Below are positions 43,618 through 51,839 of a DNA stretch of 64,000 nucleotides, piece after piece. Location: assembly GCA_963558965.1 (NCBI GenBank), contig CAUWIT010000007.1:1-64000 (forward strand), written 5' to 3'. The notes below the pieces were generated by a model. It ran no database searches, was not told the origin of the DNA, and saw only the letters and a list, made by a program, of their open reading frames with translations. Source of the stretch: Gallibacter sp963558965 (GTDB lineage Bacteria > Bacillota > Clostridia > Peptostreptococcales > Anaerovoracaceae). Within the stretch, counting starts at the first letter, position 1. Each line of letters starts with the position of its first letter. The position numbers and the translations under genes are program-made.

Positions 43618-43626
43618 ATTTGTCAA
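43597..43626 (-). promoter_or_regulatory. comEA promoter
   Basis: On minus: TTGACA (43626-43621), 18-nt spacer, TATTAT (43602-43597). Confidence 0.65.
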
Positions 43627-43666
43627 TATTTTACTGTAATATTTTTACAATTATATTTTTGTGATT

Positions 43667-44311
43667 TTATTTTAGATAATTTCGCTGAATTTCAACGTTT
43701 TCAGCAGGTATCTCACTACCTAAATAACTTGAAAGAGCTTGAATAATCAAGTCTGGGTTTAGATTTGACGTACTTCCACAGTCAATTTTGGTTGTCATAA
43801 TTATTTTATTGTCACACTGTTTCAAATCGTAATCACGAATCATCGGTTTAATATTTACCGCTTTTAGCTCTTTCTTTTTCTTTTGTTTTTTGTATGCAAT
43901 GATTTCTTTTTGAGAAATAAATTTCTCTATTTTATCTATTTCTAAATTTGTATCCACTATAGATATTTCATACTCAGCTTCAGTAATTTTACCTGCTACA
44001 CCTTTAGTTTTTTCATCAAGAATTTTACAATCCAGTATGCTAATCCCCTGAGGCATAACATCCCCTAGTTTTTTTACTAACTCATCAGTCTTAAAATCAT
44101 CTTTTGTATCGATTTCAAGTAGCTCTCCTACAGATGTATACCCTAAAGATAAAGGCTGTGCAAAAGTCATTTTTGGATGAGGATTGAAACCTTGACTATG
44201 TTCAAGATGTAATCCAGATTTTTTAAATGCTCTTTTAAATAATCTGATCATATCCAAGTGTGAAATATATTTAATATATCCTTGCTTTGAAAATTTAATT
44301 AAATACTTCAT
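43667..44311 (-). CDS. DUF2344 / TIGR03936 radical SAM-associated protein
   Basis: A 214-residue protein with KFSKQGYIKYISHLDMIRLF, LEHSQGFNPHPKMTFAQPLS and SVGELLEID, the DUF2344 signature. It is nearly always encoded beside, or fused to, the TIGR03960 radical SAM protein, as here (4-nt overlap). Its biochemical role is unknown; a tRNA or RNA modification role has been suggested by context with ribosome genes. It ends the obgE transcription unit. Confidence 0.9.
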   Translation of the reverse strand: MKYLIKFSKQGYIKYISHLDMIRLFKRAFKKSGLHLEHSQGFNPHPKMTFAQPLSLGYTSVGELLEIDTKDDFKTDELVKKLGDVMPQGISILDCKILDEKTKGVAGKITEAEYEISIVDTNLEIDKIEKFISQKEIIAYKKQKKKKELKAVNIKPMIRDYDLKQCDNKIIMTTKIDCGSTSNLNPDLIIQALSSYLGSEIPAENVEIQRNYLK

Positions 44312-46131
44312 TTTTTCTTGATTCCCTCCAATTTACAGATTGTTTTTCTATTAATACCGCAACCTGTGCAGCCTTCTCTACAATCTCTAGTAACTTCAAT
44401 TTTTTCATTTTCAGAAATCAAATAATCTTTTAATATATAACTGTCTATAATATCCCATGGTAAAACTTCATCGTAACTTCTTTTTCTAGAAGCATAAAAA
44501 TCAGGAGAAATACCTGTTTGTTCAAAAGCTTTATTCCACAAATCCATATGAAACGACTCACTCCATGCATCGAAAGTACAGCCATTCTCGTATGCCTGTT
44601 TCAACAATTTTCCGCAACGTCTATCGCCACGAGCAAAAACTGCTTCCAATACACTTACAGGACTGTCGTGATAGTTAAAAGTTACATTGCGCATTTTCAA
44701 TTTTTCGCTTAAATAATTATGTTTTTCAACGAATTCTTCGTATGTGTTTTGACCATGCCACTGGAATGGCGTGTGGGCTTTTGGTACAAAGTTGCTTACG
44801 CTAACAGTTACATTAAATCTACCACCTTTACGGCCATTAATTTCATAGTTGATATCTAGTATATTTTTTGCAATCTCAGCAATACCATCTAAATCTTCGT
44901 AAGTTTCAGTCGGTAGGCCAATCATAAAATACAGTTTAATCTGCTTCCAACCAAGTTCAATAGCTTGTCTTACAGCACCGTAAATATCTTCTTCTGTAAT
45001 TGATTTATTTATAACATTTCTAAGTCTTTGCGTACCTGCCTCAGGAGCAAAAGTCAATCCAGATTTTCTGTACTTTTGAATTTCATTTAAAACTTTAAAT
45101 GAAAAACTATCAAGTCTCAGTGATGGAAGAGATAAACTAACATCATTTCTGCTGCATTGATCAATTAAAGACATAACCAAAGGCTCAAATTGAGAATAGT
45201 CGGAAGTTGATAAACTCAACAATGAAAGTTCTTCATGGCCAGTGTTTTCCAACTGTTTTTTAGCAAGCTCTATAATAGTTTCCGGTTTTTTCTCTCTTAC
45301 CGGTCTATATATCATGCCAGCTTGACAAAATCTACATCCACGAGTACATCCTCTAAATGTTTCAACAACTGCTCTATCGTGAACAACTCCTATGTATGGA
45401 ACTAGATTTTCTGTTGGAAATTCAATATTTTCAATATCATCAATTAGATTTCTTTCAACTTTTGCAGGCGCTTTTTCAAAATTTCTTTTGTATTCTTTAA
45501 TAGTGCCATCTTCATTGTAAGTTACATCGTAAAATGATGGTACATAAACTCCATGTAATTGACAAGCTTCCTCTAAAAACTCTCTTTTTGATGCACACTT
45601 TTTATATAATTCAGTTATTTGCGGTAAGATTTCTTCTCCATCCCCAATTAAAAACAAATCAAAAAAATCTGCAAGGGGTTCTGGATTATACGCACAAGGT
45701 CCACCAGCTATAACAAGAGGATAACTATCGTCTCTTTCGCTGGCAAGCAATGGTATTTCCGCAAGATTTAACATATTTAATATATTAGTAAATGCCATTT
45801 CATATTGAAGAGTAAACCCAAAAATATCAAATTCTTTTATAGGAGTTTTAGTTTCAAGAGAAAAAAGAGGTAACCCTTCCTTGCGCATTTCAGCTTCCAT
45901 ATCTTTTGCAGGAGCGAAAACTCTTTCACAAAATGTACCTTCTTGTTTATTTAAAATATTATATAAAATCTGCAATCCCATATAAGACATCCCAATCTCA
46001 TATGTATCTGGAAAAGCAAAAGCAAATCTTAAATCAACTTCATCAAGTGGTTTTTCAATACTGTTTACTTCTTTACCAATATATCTTGCAGGTTTTTCAA
46101 CTTTTTTAAGTATTTTTTCTAATTTATTCAT
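44308..46131 (-). CDS. TIGR03960 B12-binding-like radical SAM protein
   Basis: A 607-residue protein. The N-terminal B12-binding-like domain (FAFPDTYEIGMSYMGLQ, VIAGGPCAYNPEPLADFFD) is followed by a radical SAM core with the cluster motif CTRGCRFC and FAPEAGTQRLRNVINKS, and a C-terminal Cys-rich tail (CREGCTGCGIN) for an extra cluster. The substrate is unknown. It is paired with DUF2344 downstream and overlaps the HD gene upstream by 8 nt, in the obgE operon. Confidence 0.9.
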   Translation of the reverse strand: MNKLEKILKKVEKPARYIGKEVNSIEKPLDEVDLRFAFAFPDTYEIGMSYMGLQILYNILNKQEGTFCERVFAPAKDMEAEMRKEGLPLFSLETKTPIKEFDIFGFTLQYEMAFTNILNMLNLAEIPLLASERDDSYPLVIAGGPCAYNPEPLADFFDLFLIGDGEEILPQITELYKKCASKREFLEEACQLHGVYVPSFYDVTYNEDGTIKEYKRNFEKAPAKVERNLIDDIENIEFPTENLVPYIGVVHDRAVVETFRGCTRGCRFCQAGMIYRPVREKKPETIIELAKKQLENTGHEELSLLSLSTSDYSQFEPLVMSLIDQCSRNDVSLSLPSLRLDSFSFKVLNEIQKYRKSGLTFAPEAGTQRLRNVINKSITEEDIYGAVRQAIELGWKQIKLYFMIGLPTETYEDLDGIAEIAKNILDINYEINGRKGGRFNVTVSVSNFVPKAHTPFQWHGQNTYEEFVEKHNYLSEKLKMRNVTFNYHDSPVSVLEAVFARGDRRCGKLLKQAYENGCTFDAWSESFHMDLWNKAFEQTGISPDFYASRKRSYDEVLPWDIIDSYILKDYLISENEKIEVTRDCREGCTGCGINRKTICKLEGIKKK

Positions 46132-46666
46132 TTTTTCCTTCCATTAGATCATCCAAACTAATACCGATTATCTTTTCAATATCTCTAATGTAATTTTTTA
46201 ATTCTTTTCTGCTTTGTTCTATACCATCTACAAAATTTTTCCTACCCATACGAATAGCTTTTTCCCTGATATAGTCCAATCTGTCATCAACACCAACATA
46301 AGTGTCTTCCTTTACAGTTCTATCTCCTATACAAAGCAAGTCTATTTCTGAAATATCAGAGATTTTGTTGAACTTTGTGTATTTTGTATGCTGCACCACA
46401 ATATCTGCAACTTCTTTATATCCTTTTTCTTCTAAGAATGACGCTCCTACTGTCTCATGCTTGTCATAGATCCTAGCAATATCATGTAGCTTTGCAGACG
46501 CTTCAAGAAGTGGGATATCTATATGGTATCCCACTTGATTTAGTCTTTTTGCCAATGAAACTGCAACTCTACAAACTTCATTGCAATGAGCAATTACATG
46601 AGCTGGTGTTTCATATTCATTTAACAATAATTTACATTGTTCTGCGTTAGGTATATTTTTACTCAT
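46124..46666 (-). CDS. HD-domain phosphohydrolase
   Basis: A 180-residue protein with the HD superfamily metal motif: HVIAHCNEVCRVAVSLAKRL (about 23-42), KLHDIAR (about 58-64), and a later HxxxG segment KHETVGASFL. It resembles HD phosphatases of the YqeK/HDIG type, but I cannot assign its substrate. The basic C-terminal helix follows GVDDRLDYIREKAIRMG. It starts 2 nt after obgE and overlaps the radical SAM gene. Confidence 0.75.
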   Translation of the reverse strand: MSKNIPNAEQCKLLLNEYETPAHVIAHCNEVCRVAVSLAKRLNQVGYHIDIPLLEASAKLHDIARIYDKHETVGASFLEEKGYKEVADIVVQHTKYTKFNKISDISEIDLLCIGDRTVKEDTYVGVDDRLDYIREKAIRMGRKNFVDGIEQSRKELKNYIRDIEKIIGISLDDLMEGKNE

Positions 46667-46668
46667 TT

Positions 46669-47958
46669 TTAAAATTCATCGTAATATTCAAATTCAAAGT
46701 CTTCTATACGAATAGTATCTCCTTCGTCAAGACCCATTTCTCTAAGTTTATCAATAGCACCGCTCTTTTCAATATACTTGTATAAATATCTAATTGAACC
46801 CATATCATTAAAGTTAGTTGAATTAAATATTTTTGTAAGCTGCTTACCTTCAAGTACATATATTTCATTTTCTCTACGAGCAGTAACTTTTCTATAATCT
46901 GGATCGTAATCTTCTTTTTCAAAATCGAAGATTTCCATAGTATTTTCAATAGGCTCAGCCTCTACTGAAGCTAAAAGCTTAGCTGCTTCTGCCATTAATT
47001 CAGGAACTCCTACATTTATTGGAGCTGAAATAGGAAATACTTTATATCCTTTTTCTTCTACATACTTTTTAAATTCCAAATATTTAGGATCATCTTCTTC
47101 AATTAAATCCATTTTATTTGCTGCAACGATTTGAGGCTTTTTGCTTAAATGCTCTGAATACTGCAATAGTTCATTTTCTATTTTATCAAAATCTTCTATT
47201 GGATCTCTGCCTTCACTACCTGCAACATCTACTACATGGATTAGAACTTTTGTTCTTTCAATGTGCTTAAGGAAATGGAAACCCATTCCTGCACCTTGAT
47301 GTGCTCCTTCAATAATACCAGCAATATCTGCCATTACAAAACTTGTATTTGATACTTCTACCACACCTAAATTAGGCTCAATTGTAGTGAAGTGATAATT
47401 AGCAATTTTAGGCTTAGCTTTTGATGAAACACTTAACAGAGATGACTTGCCTACATTAGGAAATCCAACAAGACCAACGTCAGCAATTAGCTTTAACTCA
47501 AGAATAACATTTCTTTCCTTTGCAAAACCACCTGCTTCAGCAAAATTCGGCGCTTGTCTTACTGAACTTTTAAAGTGCACATTTCCCTTACCACCTTTAC
47601 CACCTTTGGCTGCAACAAAGCTATCGCCAGGATTTACAAGGTCTTTCATAAGATGTCCTGTTTCTTCATCAATTACCATAGTTCCAGGTGGAACTTTAAT
47701 AATCAAGTCTTCACCTTTTTTGCCAAATCTCTTTTTCTTCATACCATTTTGGCCATTTTCAGCCTGGTACTTTCTTTTATATCTAAAGTCCATCAATGTT
47801 CTAAGGCTTGAATCTGCCATAAAAACAACATCGCCGCCTTTACCGCCATCTCCACCATCAGGTCCGCCTTCTGGTACAAATGGCTCACGACGAAATGTAA
47901 CAGCTCCATCCCCGCCTTTGCCTGATTTGATGTATATCTTGGCTCTATCTACAAACAT
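46669..47958 (-). CDS. obgE: Obg GTPase (CgtA/ObgE)
   Basis: A 429-residue ribosome-assembly GTPase. The Gly-rich Obg domain (1-157: FVDRAKIYIKSGKGGDGAVT) precedes the G domain with GFPNVGKSSLL (G1), DIAGIIEGAHQGAGMG (G3), ANKMD (G4), and a C-terminal OCT domain (about 350-429) typical of Gram-positive versions. AAGGAG precedes the ATG. It is separated from rpmA by a terminator, so it may have its own weak promoter or depend on readthrough. Confidence 0.97.
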   Translation of the reverse strand: MFVDRAKIYIKSGKGGDGAVTFRREPFVPEGGPDGGDGGKGGDVVFMADSSLRTLMDFRYKRKYQAENGQNGMKKKRFGKKGEDLIIKVPPGTMVIDEETGHLMKDLVNPGDSFVAAKGGKGGKGNVHFKSSVRQAPNFAEAGGFAKERNVILELKLIADVGLVGFPNVGKSSLLSVSSKAKPKIANYHFTTIEPNLGVVEVSNTSFVMADIAGIIEGAHQGAGMGFHFLKHIERTKVLIHVVDVAGSEGRDPIEDFDKIENELLQYSEHLSKKPQIVAANKMDLIEEDDPKYLEFKKYVEEKGYKVFPISAPINVGVPELMAEAAKLLASVEAEPIENTMEIFDFEKEDYDPDYRKVTARRENEIYVLEGKQLTKIFNSTNFNDMGSIRYLYKYIEKSGAIDKLREMGLDEGDTIRIEDFEFEYYDEF

Positions 47959-47974
47959 TTTTTATCTCCTTATA

Positions 47975-48010
47975 TTAAAAAATAAAGCCCCTAAAAAACT
48001 TTTAGGGGCT
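47975..48010 (-). terminator. Terminator after rpmA
   Basis: A perfect 11-bp stem (47986-47996 with 48000-48010) with a short loop and a T-rich tail on minus. Confidence 0.9.
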
Positions 48011-48017
48011 CATACTT

Positions 48018-48278
48018 TTACGCTTCTTTAGGATATACGCTTACCTGCTTTTTAGTTTTGCCAGCTCTTTCGAACTTAACAGCACCGTCGATCTTAGCAA
48101 ATAATGTATCATCTCCGCCGATACCTACATTGTTACCAGGATGAATCTTAGTTCCTCTCTGTCTAACGATAATGCTACCTGCGCTTACGTACTGACCGTC
48201 ACCAGTCTTAACTCCAAGACGTTTACTCTCACTATCTCTACCGTTCTTAGAGCTACCTACACCCTTTTTACTTGCCAT
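48018..48278 (-). CDS. rpmA: Ribosomal protein L27, without N-terminal leader
   Basis: An 86-residue L27 (ASKKGVGSSKNGRDSESKRL). In most Firmicutes L27 carries a nine-residue leader ending in LQLFA/LQFFA that the protease Prp removes. Here translation starts directly at MASKKG, with GAAGGAGGTGG just before the ATG, so there is no leader. No prp gene lies between rplU and rpmA, matching its loss. The C-terminus is slightly extended (KKQVSVYPKEA). Confidence 0.97.
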   Translation of the reverse strand: MASKKGVGSSKNGRDSESKRLGVKTGDGQYVSAGSIIVRQRGTKIHPGNNVGIGGDDTLFAKIDGAVKFERAGKTKKQVSVYPKEA

Positions 48279-48309
48279 GATTCCACCTCCTTCAATATCT
48301 ATAAGGTAA

Positions 48310-48783
48310 TTACTTTAAGTTTTCGTTAATTGTATCTAGAATAACCTGCTTTGTAGCTTTTCCATCTACTTCTACGCCATTTTCTTTAGCAAATGCAATT
48401 AGCTCGTCTTTTTTCATAGACATTGAAGCAGTCTTCTTTTCTGAAGCAACTGGAGCTTCTTCAACTGGAGCAGTTTCTCCACCTACGTTTGTGATTTTAA
48501 TCATTGTAAATGGCTGTCTGTGTCCCTGTTTTTTTCTGTAGTCTTTTTTAGCTTTGTATTTGAAAATTACAACCTTCTGGCCTTTACCATTTTCAACTAC
48601 TTCACCTTCAACCTTAGTATCTACATAAGGTGTTCCTACTTTTAATTCTTTTCCATCACCTGACATAAGAACTTTGTCAAATGTGATTTTTTCTCCAACT
48701 TCAACGTTTAGCTTCTCAACAGTGATTACATCGCCAGCTTTGACTCTGTACTGTTTTCCACCAGTTTCAATTACTGCGTACAT
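48310..48783 (-). CDS. rplU: Ribosomal protein L21 with C-terminal HeH-like extension
   Basis: A 157-residue protein. Residues 1 to about 102 are a complete L21 (YAVIETGGKQYRVKAGDVIT, then KKDYRKKQGHRQPFTMIKI). An Ala/Glu/Pro linker (VGGETAPVEEAPVASEKK) joins an extra C-terminal module of about 35 residues (KKDELIAFAKENGVEVDGKA and onward) that resembles an HeH/SAP-like nucleic-acid-binding helix-extended-helix. Ordinary L21 is about 103 residues. AGGAGGG precedes the ATG, and an L21-leader-like 5' region precedes it. Confidence 0.95.
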   Translation of the reverse strand: MYAVIETGGKQYRVKAGDVITVEKLNVEVGEKITFDKVLMSGDGKELKVGTPYVDTKVEGEVVENGKGQKVVIFKYKAKKDYRKKQGHRQPFTMIKITNVGGETAPVEEAPVASEKKTASMSMKKDELIAFAKENGVEVDGKATKQVILDTINENLK

Positions 48784-48872
48784 TCTATTTTACCCTCCTC
48801 GTACCAGTCTCGCCATTAAGGTAATTTATCCCTGTGATAAATTTTACTGAACCTAATCTGTGCGGCTTACAG
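48784..48872 (-). ncRNA. L21-leader-like 5' untranslated region
   Basis: On minus, between the promoter and the rplU ATG, lie a TCTGT/ACAGA hairpin enclosing AAGCCGC, a perfect 8-bp AATTTATC/GATAAATT hairpin with an ACAGG loop, and then the ribosome binding site. Size, position and a CCGCACAG segment resemble the known L21 leader of Firmicutes, where L21 is thought to autoregulate. I could not run a covariance model. Confidence 0.6.
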
Positions 48873-48878
48873 ACATAG

Positions 48879-48907
48879 ATAATATCACAGTCTTATTGAA
48901 AAGTCAA
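48879..48907 (-). promoter_or_regulatory. Promoter of rplU-rpmA
   Basis: On minus: TTGACT, 17-nt spacer, TATTAT; about 95 nt before the ATG, leaving room for the leader. Confidence 0.85.
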
Positions 48908-48918
48908 TGTATTTTCAA

Positions 48919-50502
48919 TTATTTTTCGATGATTTTTTCTTCAACTAACCAATCATGAGCTACAGTTGCAGGTTTTTCACCTAATTCATCAACTTTGTAA
49001 TTTAATTCCTGCATAACTTCATTTGTAAGTTTCTTACTTAACTCATCACATACTGCTTCTATTTCTGGATATTTTTCCAAAGTTTCTTCTCTTACAGTCG
49101 GTATAGCGTGATATGGTGGGAAGAAATGTTTATCATCATCAATTAATTTTAACTTAAATTTCTTTAAAAGTCCATCTGTTGCAAATGCATCTATTACATT
49201 TACTTCATCATTTTCAAGAGCAGTATATCTAGCTGAACTGTCCATACCTTTGTTGCTCTTGAATTTTAGTCCATAAAATTCACATAATTTTGTGTATCCA
49301 TCTTTACGATTTAAAAATTCAAGTGTTGTACCTGTTGTAAGTTTAGGCGCACATTTTCTTAAATCGCTTGTGTTTTCTACATTGTACTTGTCTGCTAATT
49401 CCTGTTTCATAGCTAGTACATAAGTATTATTATATGTAGTTTGTCCTAAAATTTCAAACCCATATTTTTCTTTCATTTCTTTTTTACAAGTTTCATAAAC
49501 CTCATTTGTATCATTGTTTGTATCATGTTTCAATATGCTCATATACTGTGTGCCTGTATAATCTAAGTACATATCGATTTCCCCTTTTTCCATGGCTTCA
49601 ACACAAACCTGAGTACCTCCAAGATTTTCTTTTCTCTCTACATTTATATCTGTTTTATCTTCAATTACATCGCTGTAAAGATTCATCAAGACGATCTGTT
49701 CTGTATAGTCTTTACTTGCGATAACAATTGTATTATCAGATTTTTTTAGCATACCGCCAACACTATTAAATAAAATTACTCCAACAATTAAAATTGCTAC
49801 TCCGCTAAGAATGACTTTTTTGCGCTTTCTAGATTTTATTAAGTCCTCTTGGCTACCGCTATGCTCTTTTTGTAAACTAATAGGTGTGACTAATTTCTCA
49901 ACCATTCCTATTAACCAGTCAACAAGTAAAGCCAATATACATGCAGGTATTGCACCAGCCAAAATCTGAGCGTTGCTTACAGTTCTAATACCTGAGAAGA
50001 TTAGGTAACCTAATCCGCCTGCACCGATAAATGCAGCCATTGTCATAAGACCAACTGCTGTAACTGCTGAAATACGCACACCAGCCATTATTACCGGCAA
50101 AGCTAAAGGTAACTGAATTTTAAATAACCTCTGAGTTTTAGTTAAACCAATGCCTCTAGCAGCTTCCATAGTCAATGGATCAATATTATTTAGTCCAATA
50201 AACGTATTTTTTATAATCGGTAGCAATGAATAAATTATAACCATTACTACTGAAGGCACTTCACCAATACCAAGTAGAGGTATGGATAAACCTAATAGTG
50301 CTAAGCTAGGAATGGCCTGTATTACATTTGCTATACCTAGTATCGGCTTGCTAAGTGGTTTCACATAGCTGATTAATATACCAAGAGGTACACCTACTAA
50401 AATTGATAGACCTACAGCAATAGCTGTTAATTCTATATGTTCCAACGTCAACGATAAAATTTGACTCATATTTTCAGAAACAAAAGTGAAAAAACTACTC
50501 AT
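48919..50502 (-). CDS. ABC importer permease fused to substrate-binding domain (OpuC/EgtU type)
   Basis: A 527-residue fusion. Residues 1 to about 210 form a binding-protein-dependent permease (ILSLTLEHIELTAIAVGLSI, with the EAARGIGLTKTQRLFKIQLP ATPase-contact loop). After one more membrane helix (about 232-252) comes an OpuAC-type binding domain (IVIASKDYTEQIVLMNLYSD onward). Family members import glycine betaine, carnitine, choline or ergothioneine. The permease-binding protein fusion is the EgtU/OpuCB-CC layout. The substrate cannot be fixed by eye. It overlaps the ATPase gene by 8 nt. Confidence 0.88.
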   Translation of the reverse strand: MSSFFTFVSENMSQILSLTLEHIELTAIAVGLSILVGVPLGILISYVKPLSKPILGIANVIQAIPSLALLGLSIPLLGIGEVPSVVMVIIYSLLPIIKNTFIGLNNIDPLTMEAARGIGLTKTQRLFKIQLPLALPVIMAGVRISAVTAVGLMTMAAFIGAGGLGYLIFSGIRTVSNAQILAGAIPACILALLVDWLIGMVEKLVTPISLQKEHSGSQEDLIKSRKRKKVILSGVAILIVGVILFNSVGGMLKKSDNTIVIASKDYTEQIVLMNLYSDVIEDKTDINVERKENLGGTQVCVEAMEKGEIDMYLDYTGTQYMSILKHDTNNDTNEVYETCKKEMKEKYGFEILGQTTYNNTYVLAMKQELADKYNVENTSDLRKCAPKLTTGTTLEFLNRKDGYTKLCEFYGLKFKSNKGMDSSARYTALENDEVNVIDAFATDGLLKKFKLKLIDDDKHFFPPYHAIPTVREETLEKYPEIEAVCDELSKKLTNEVMQELNYKVDELGEKPATVAHDWLVEEKIIEK

Positions 50503-51655
50503 TTAAATTTACCTCCTCACTTGTTGTATCTTCAGAACTACTTTGTTCCTCGATATATTGAGAACTTAAAACGCTGATCAAACTACTGCTTGTAATAAGT
50601 CCACAAAGTTTACCTTCCATATTTACAACCGGGATATTAGTCATATCGTATTCTTCAATCGCCTGAAGTAAATCCAAGATGGATTCTTCTGGATCGGCTG
50701 TTATAACTTCTCTTTTTATCATGTCGATAGCCTTAGTCCAAATACGTTTAGCCGAATACAAACCTTTTCTATTTACTATACCAAGGTAATTGCATTCTTC
50801 ATCTGTTACAACCAAAGTATCTATATGATGCTTAACCATTTTTTCGATACAACTATTTCTATCCAAGTTTGGTCTACAAGTTATTGGATTATTTATCATA
50901 ATATCTTTTACTTTAATAAATTCTGGAGAGTCCCAAATCTTATTTTTACCGATAAAGTTTTCAACAAATTCATTTTTAGGATTTTTTAGAATCTCTTCAG
51001 GTGTGTCAAACTGCACAACATTACCATCTTTCATAATGCAAATTCTATCTGCGATTTTTATTGCTTCGTCCATATCGTGAGTAACAAAAACTATAGTTGT
51101 GTCCATTTTCTTATGAAGCTCAACTAATTCATCTTGTAAATTTACTCTTGTAATTGGGTCTAACGCTGAGAATGGCTCATCCATAAGTATAATTTTTGGA
51201 TTGTTTGCTAAAGCTCTAGCAACGCCTACACGCTGCTGCTGTCCACCACTTAGATTTGTAGGATACTTACTTAAATACTCATCATTTAAATCCATAAGTT
51301 TCATAAGTCTTAATGTATTAGCTTCAATTTCCTCTTTGTCTTTTTTTTCAAGCTTCTGTATTAGTTCTATGTTTTCCTTTATTGTCATATGTGGAAATAA
51401 TCCCATTTGCTGAATAACATAACCTATGCTTCTTCTAAGTTCAGTCTTATTAAAAGTATCAATATCCTTGCCATCTATTAAGATTTGACCTGATGTAGGT
51501 TTTATAAGACGGTTTATCATTTTTAAAGTAGTTGTTTTACCACATCCGCTGGCTCCGATAATAGCAACTAACTCTTTATCATTGATAGTTAAATTAATAT
51601 CGGAAAGAACTTTTTGTTCTTTGAATTCTTTACTAACATTTTTAAATTCTATCAT
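50495..51655 (-). CDS. ABC importer ATPase with CBS pair (OpuCA/EgtV type)
   Basis: A 386-residue ATPase. It has Walker A GASGCGKTT (about 33-41), Q-loop VIQQMGLFPHMT, signature LSGGQQQRVGVARAL, Walker B IILMDEPFSALDP and switch His in FVTHDMDEA. The C-terminal part (about 250-375) has two CBS domains, which in OpuA-type transporters sense ionic strength or nucleotides. I chose ATG 51655 because AAGGAAGG precedes it; the earlier start at 51676 overlaps that site. It forms an operon with the fused permease. Confidence 0.91.
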   Translation of the reverse strand: MIEFKNVSKEFKEQKVLSDINLTINDKELVAIIGASGCGKTTTLKMINRLIKPTSGQILIDGKDIDTFNKTELRRSIGYVIQQMGLFPHMTIKENIELIQKLEKKDKEEIEANTLRLMKLMDLNDEYLSKYPTNLSGGQQQRVGVARALANNPKIILMDEPFSALDPITRVNLQDELVELHKKMDTTIVFVTHDMDEAIKIADRICIMKDGNVVQFDTPEEILKNPKNEFVENFIGKNKIWDSPEFIKVKDIMINNPITCRPNLDRNSCIEKMVKHHIDTLVVTDEECNYLGIVNRKGLYSAKRIWTKAIDMIKREVITADPEESILDLLQAIEEYDMTNIPVVNMEGKLCGLITSSSLISVLSSQYIEEQSSSEDTTSEEVNLNE

Positions 51656-51692
51656 CAAATACACCTTCCTTCTCATTCATACTTACTTATAA

Positions 51693-51736
51693 ATTATATC
51701 ATCTATTTCATAGGTGTGAAATTACAGTATTGTAAT
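51693..51736 (-). promoter_or_regulatory. ABC importer promoter with adjoining palindrome
   Basis: On minus: TTTCAC (51721-51716), 17-nt spacer, TATAAT (51698-51693). Immediately upstream is ATTACAGTATTGTAAT (51721-51736), a 6-bp-arm palindrome touching the weak -35, a plausible regulator site. MarR-type GbsR/OpcR control opuC in bacilli; whether that applies here is unknown. Confidence 0.5.
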
Positions 51737-51791
51737 ATATCTAAGTTGTCACATTTGCTATTTTTAAAATTATAATACAAATAATTATATG

Positions 51792-51827
51792 TATATAAAA
51801 AGACTGGCACTGTAATAGTACCAGTCT
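51792..51827 (-). terminator. Terminator after the Ig-like secreted protein gene
   Basis: A 7-bp core stem AGACTGG/CCAGTCT (51801-51807 with 51821-51827), extended by wobble pairing, then TTTTTATAT on minus. Confidence 0.82.
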
Positions 51828-51839
51828 ACAGTTTGTTAT

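Noticed and set aside
47447..48031. 194-codon plus-strand frame opposite obgE
   Set aside because: Antisense shadow of the Gly-rich Obg domain, giving a Pro/Ser-rich nonsense protein.
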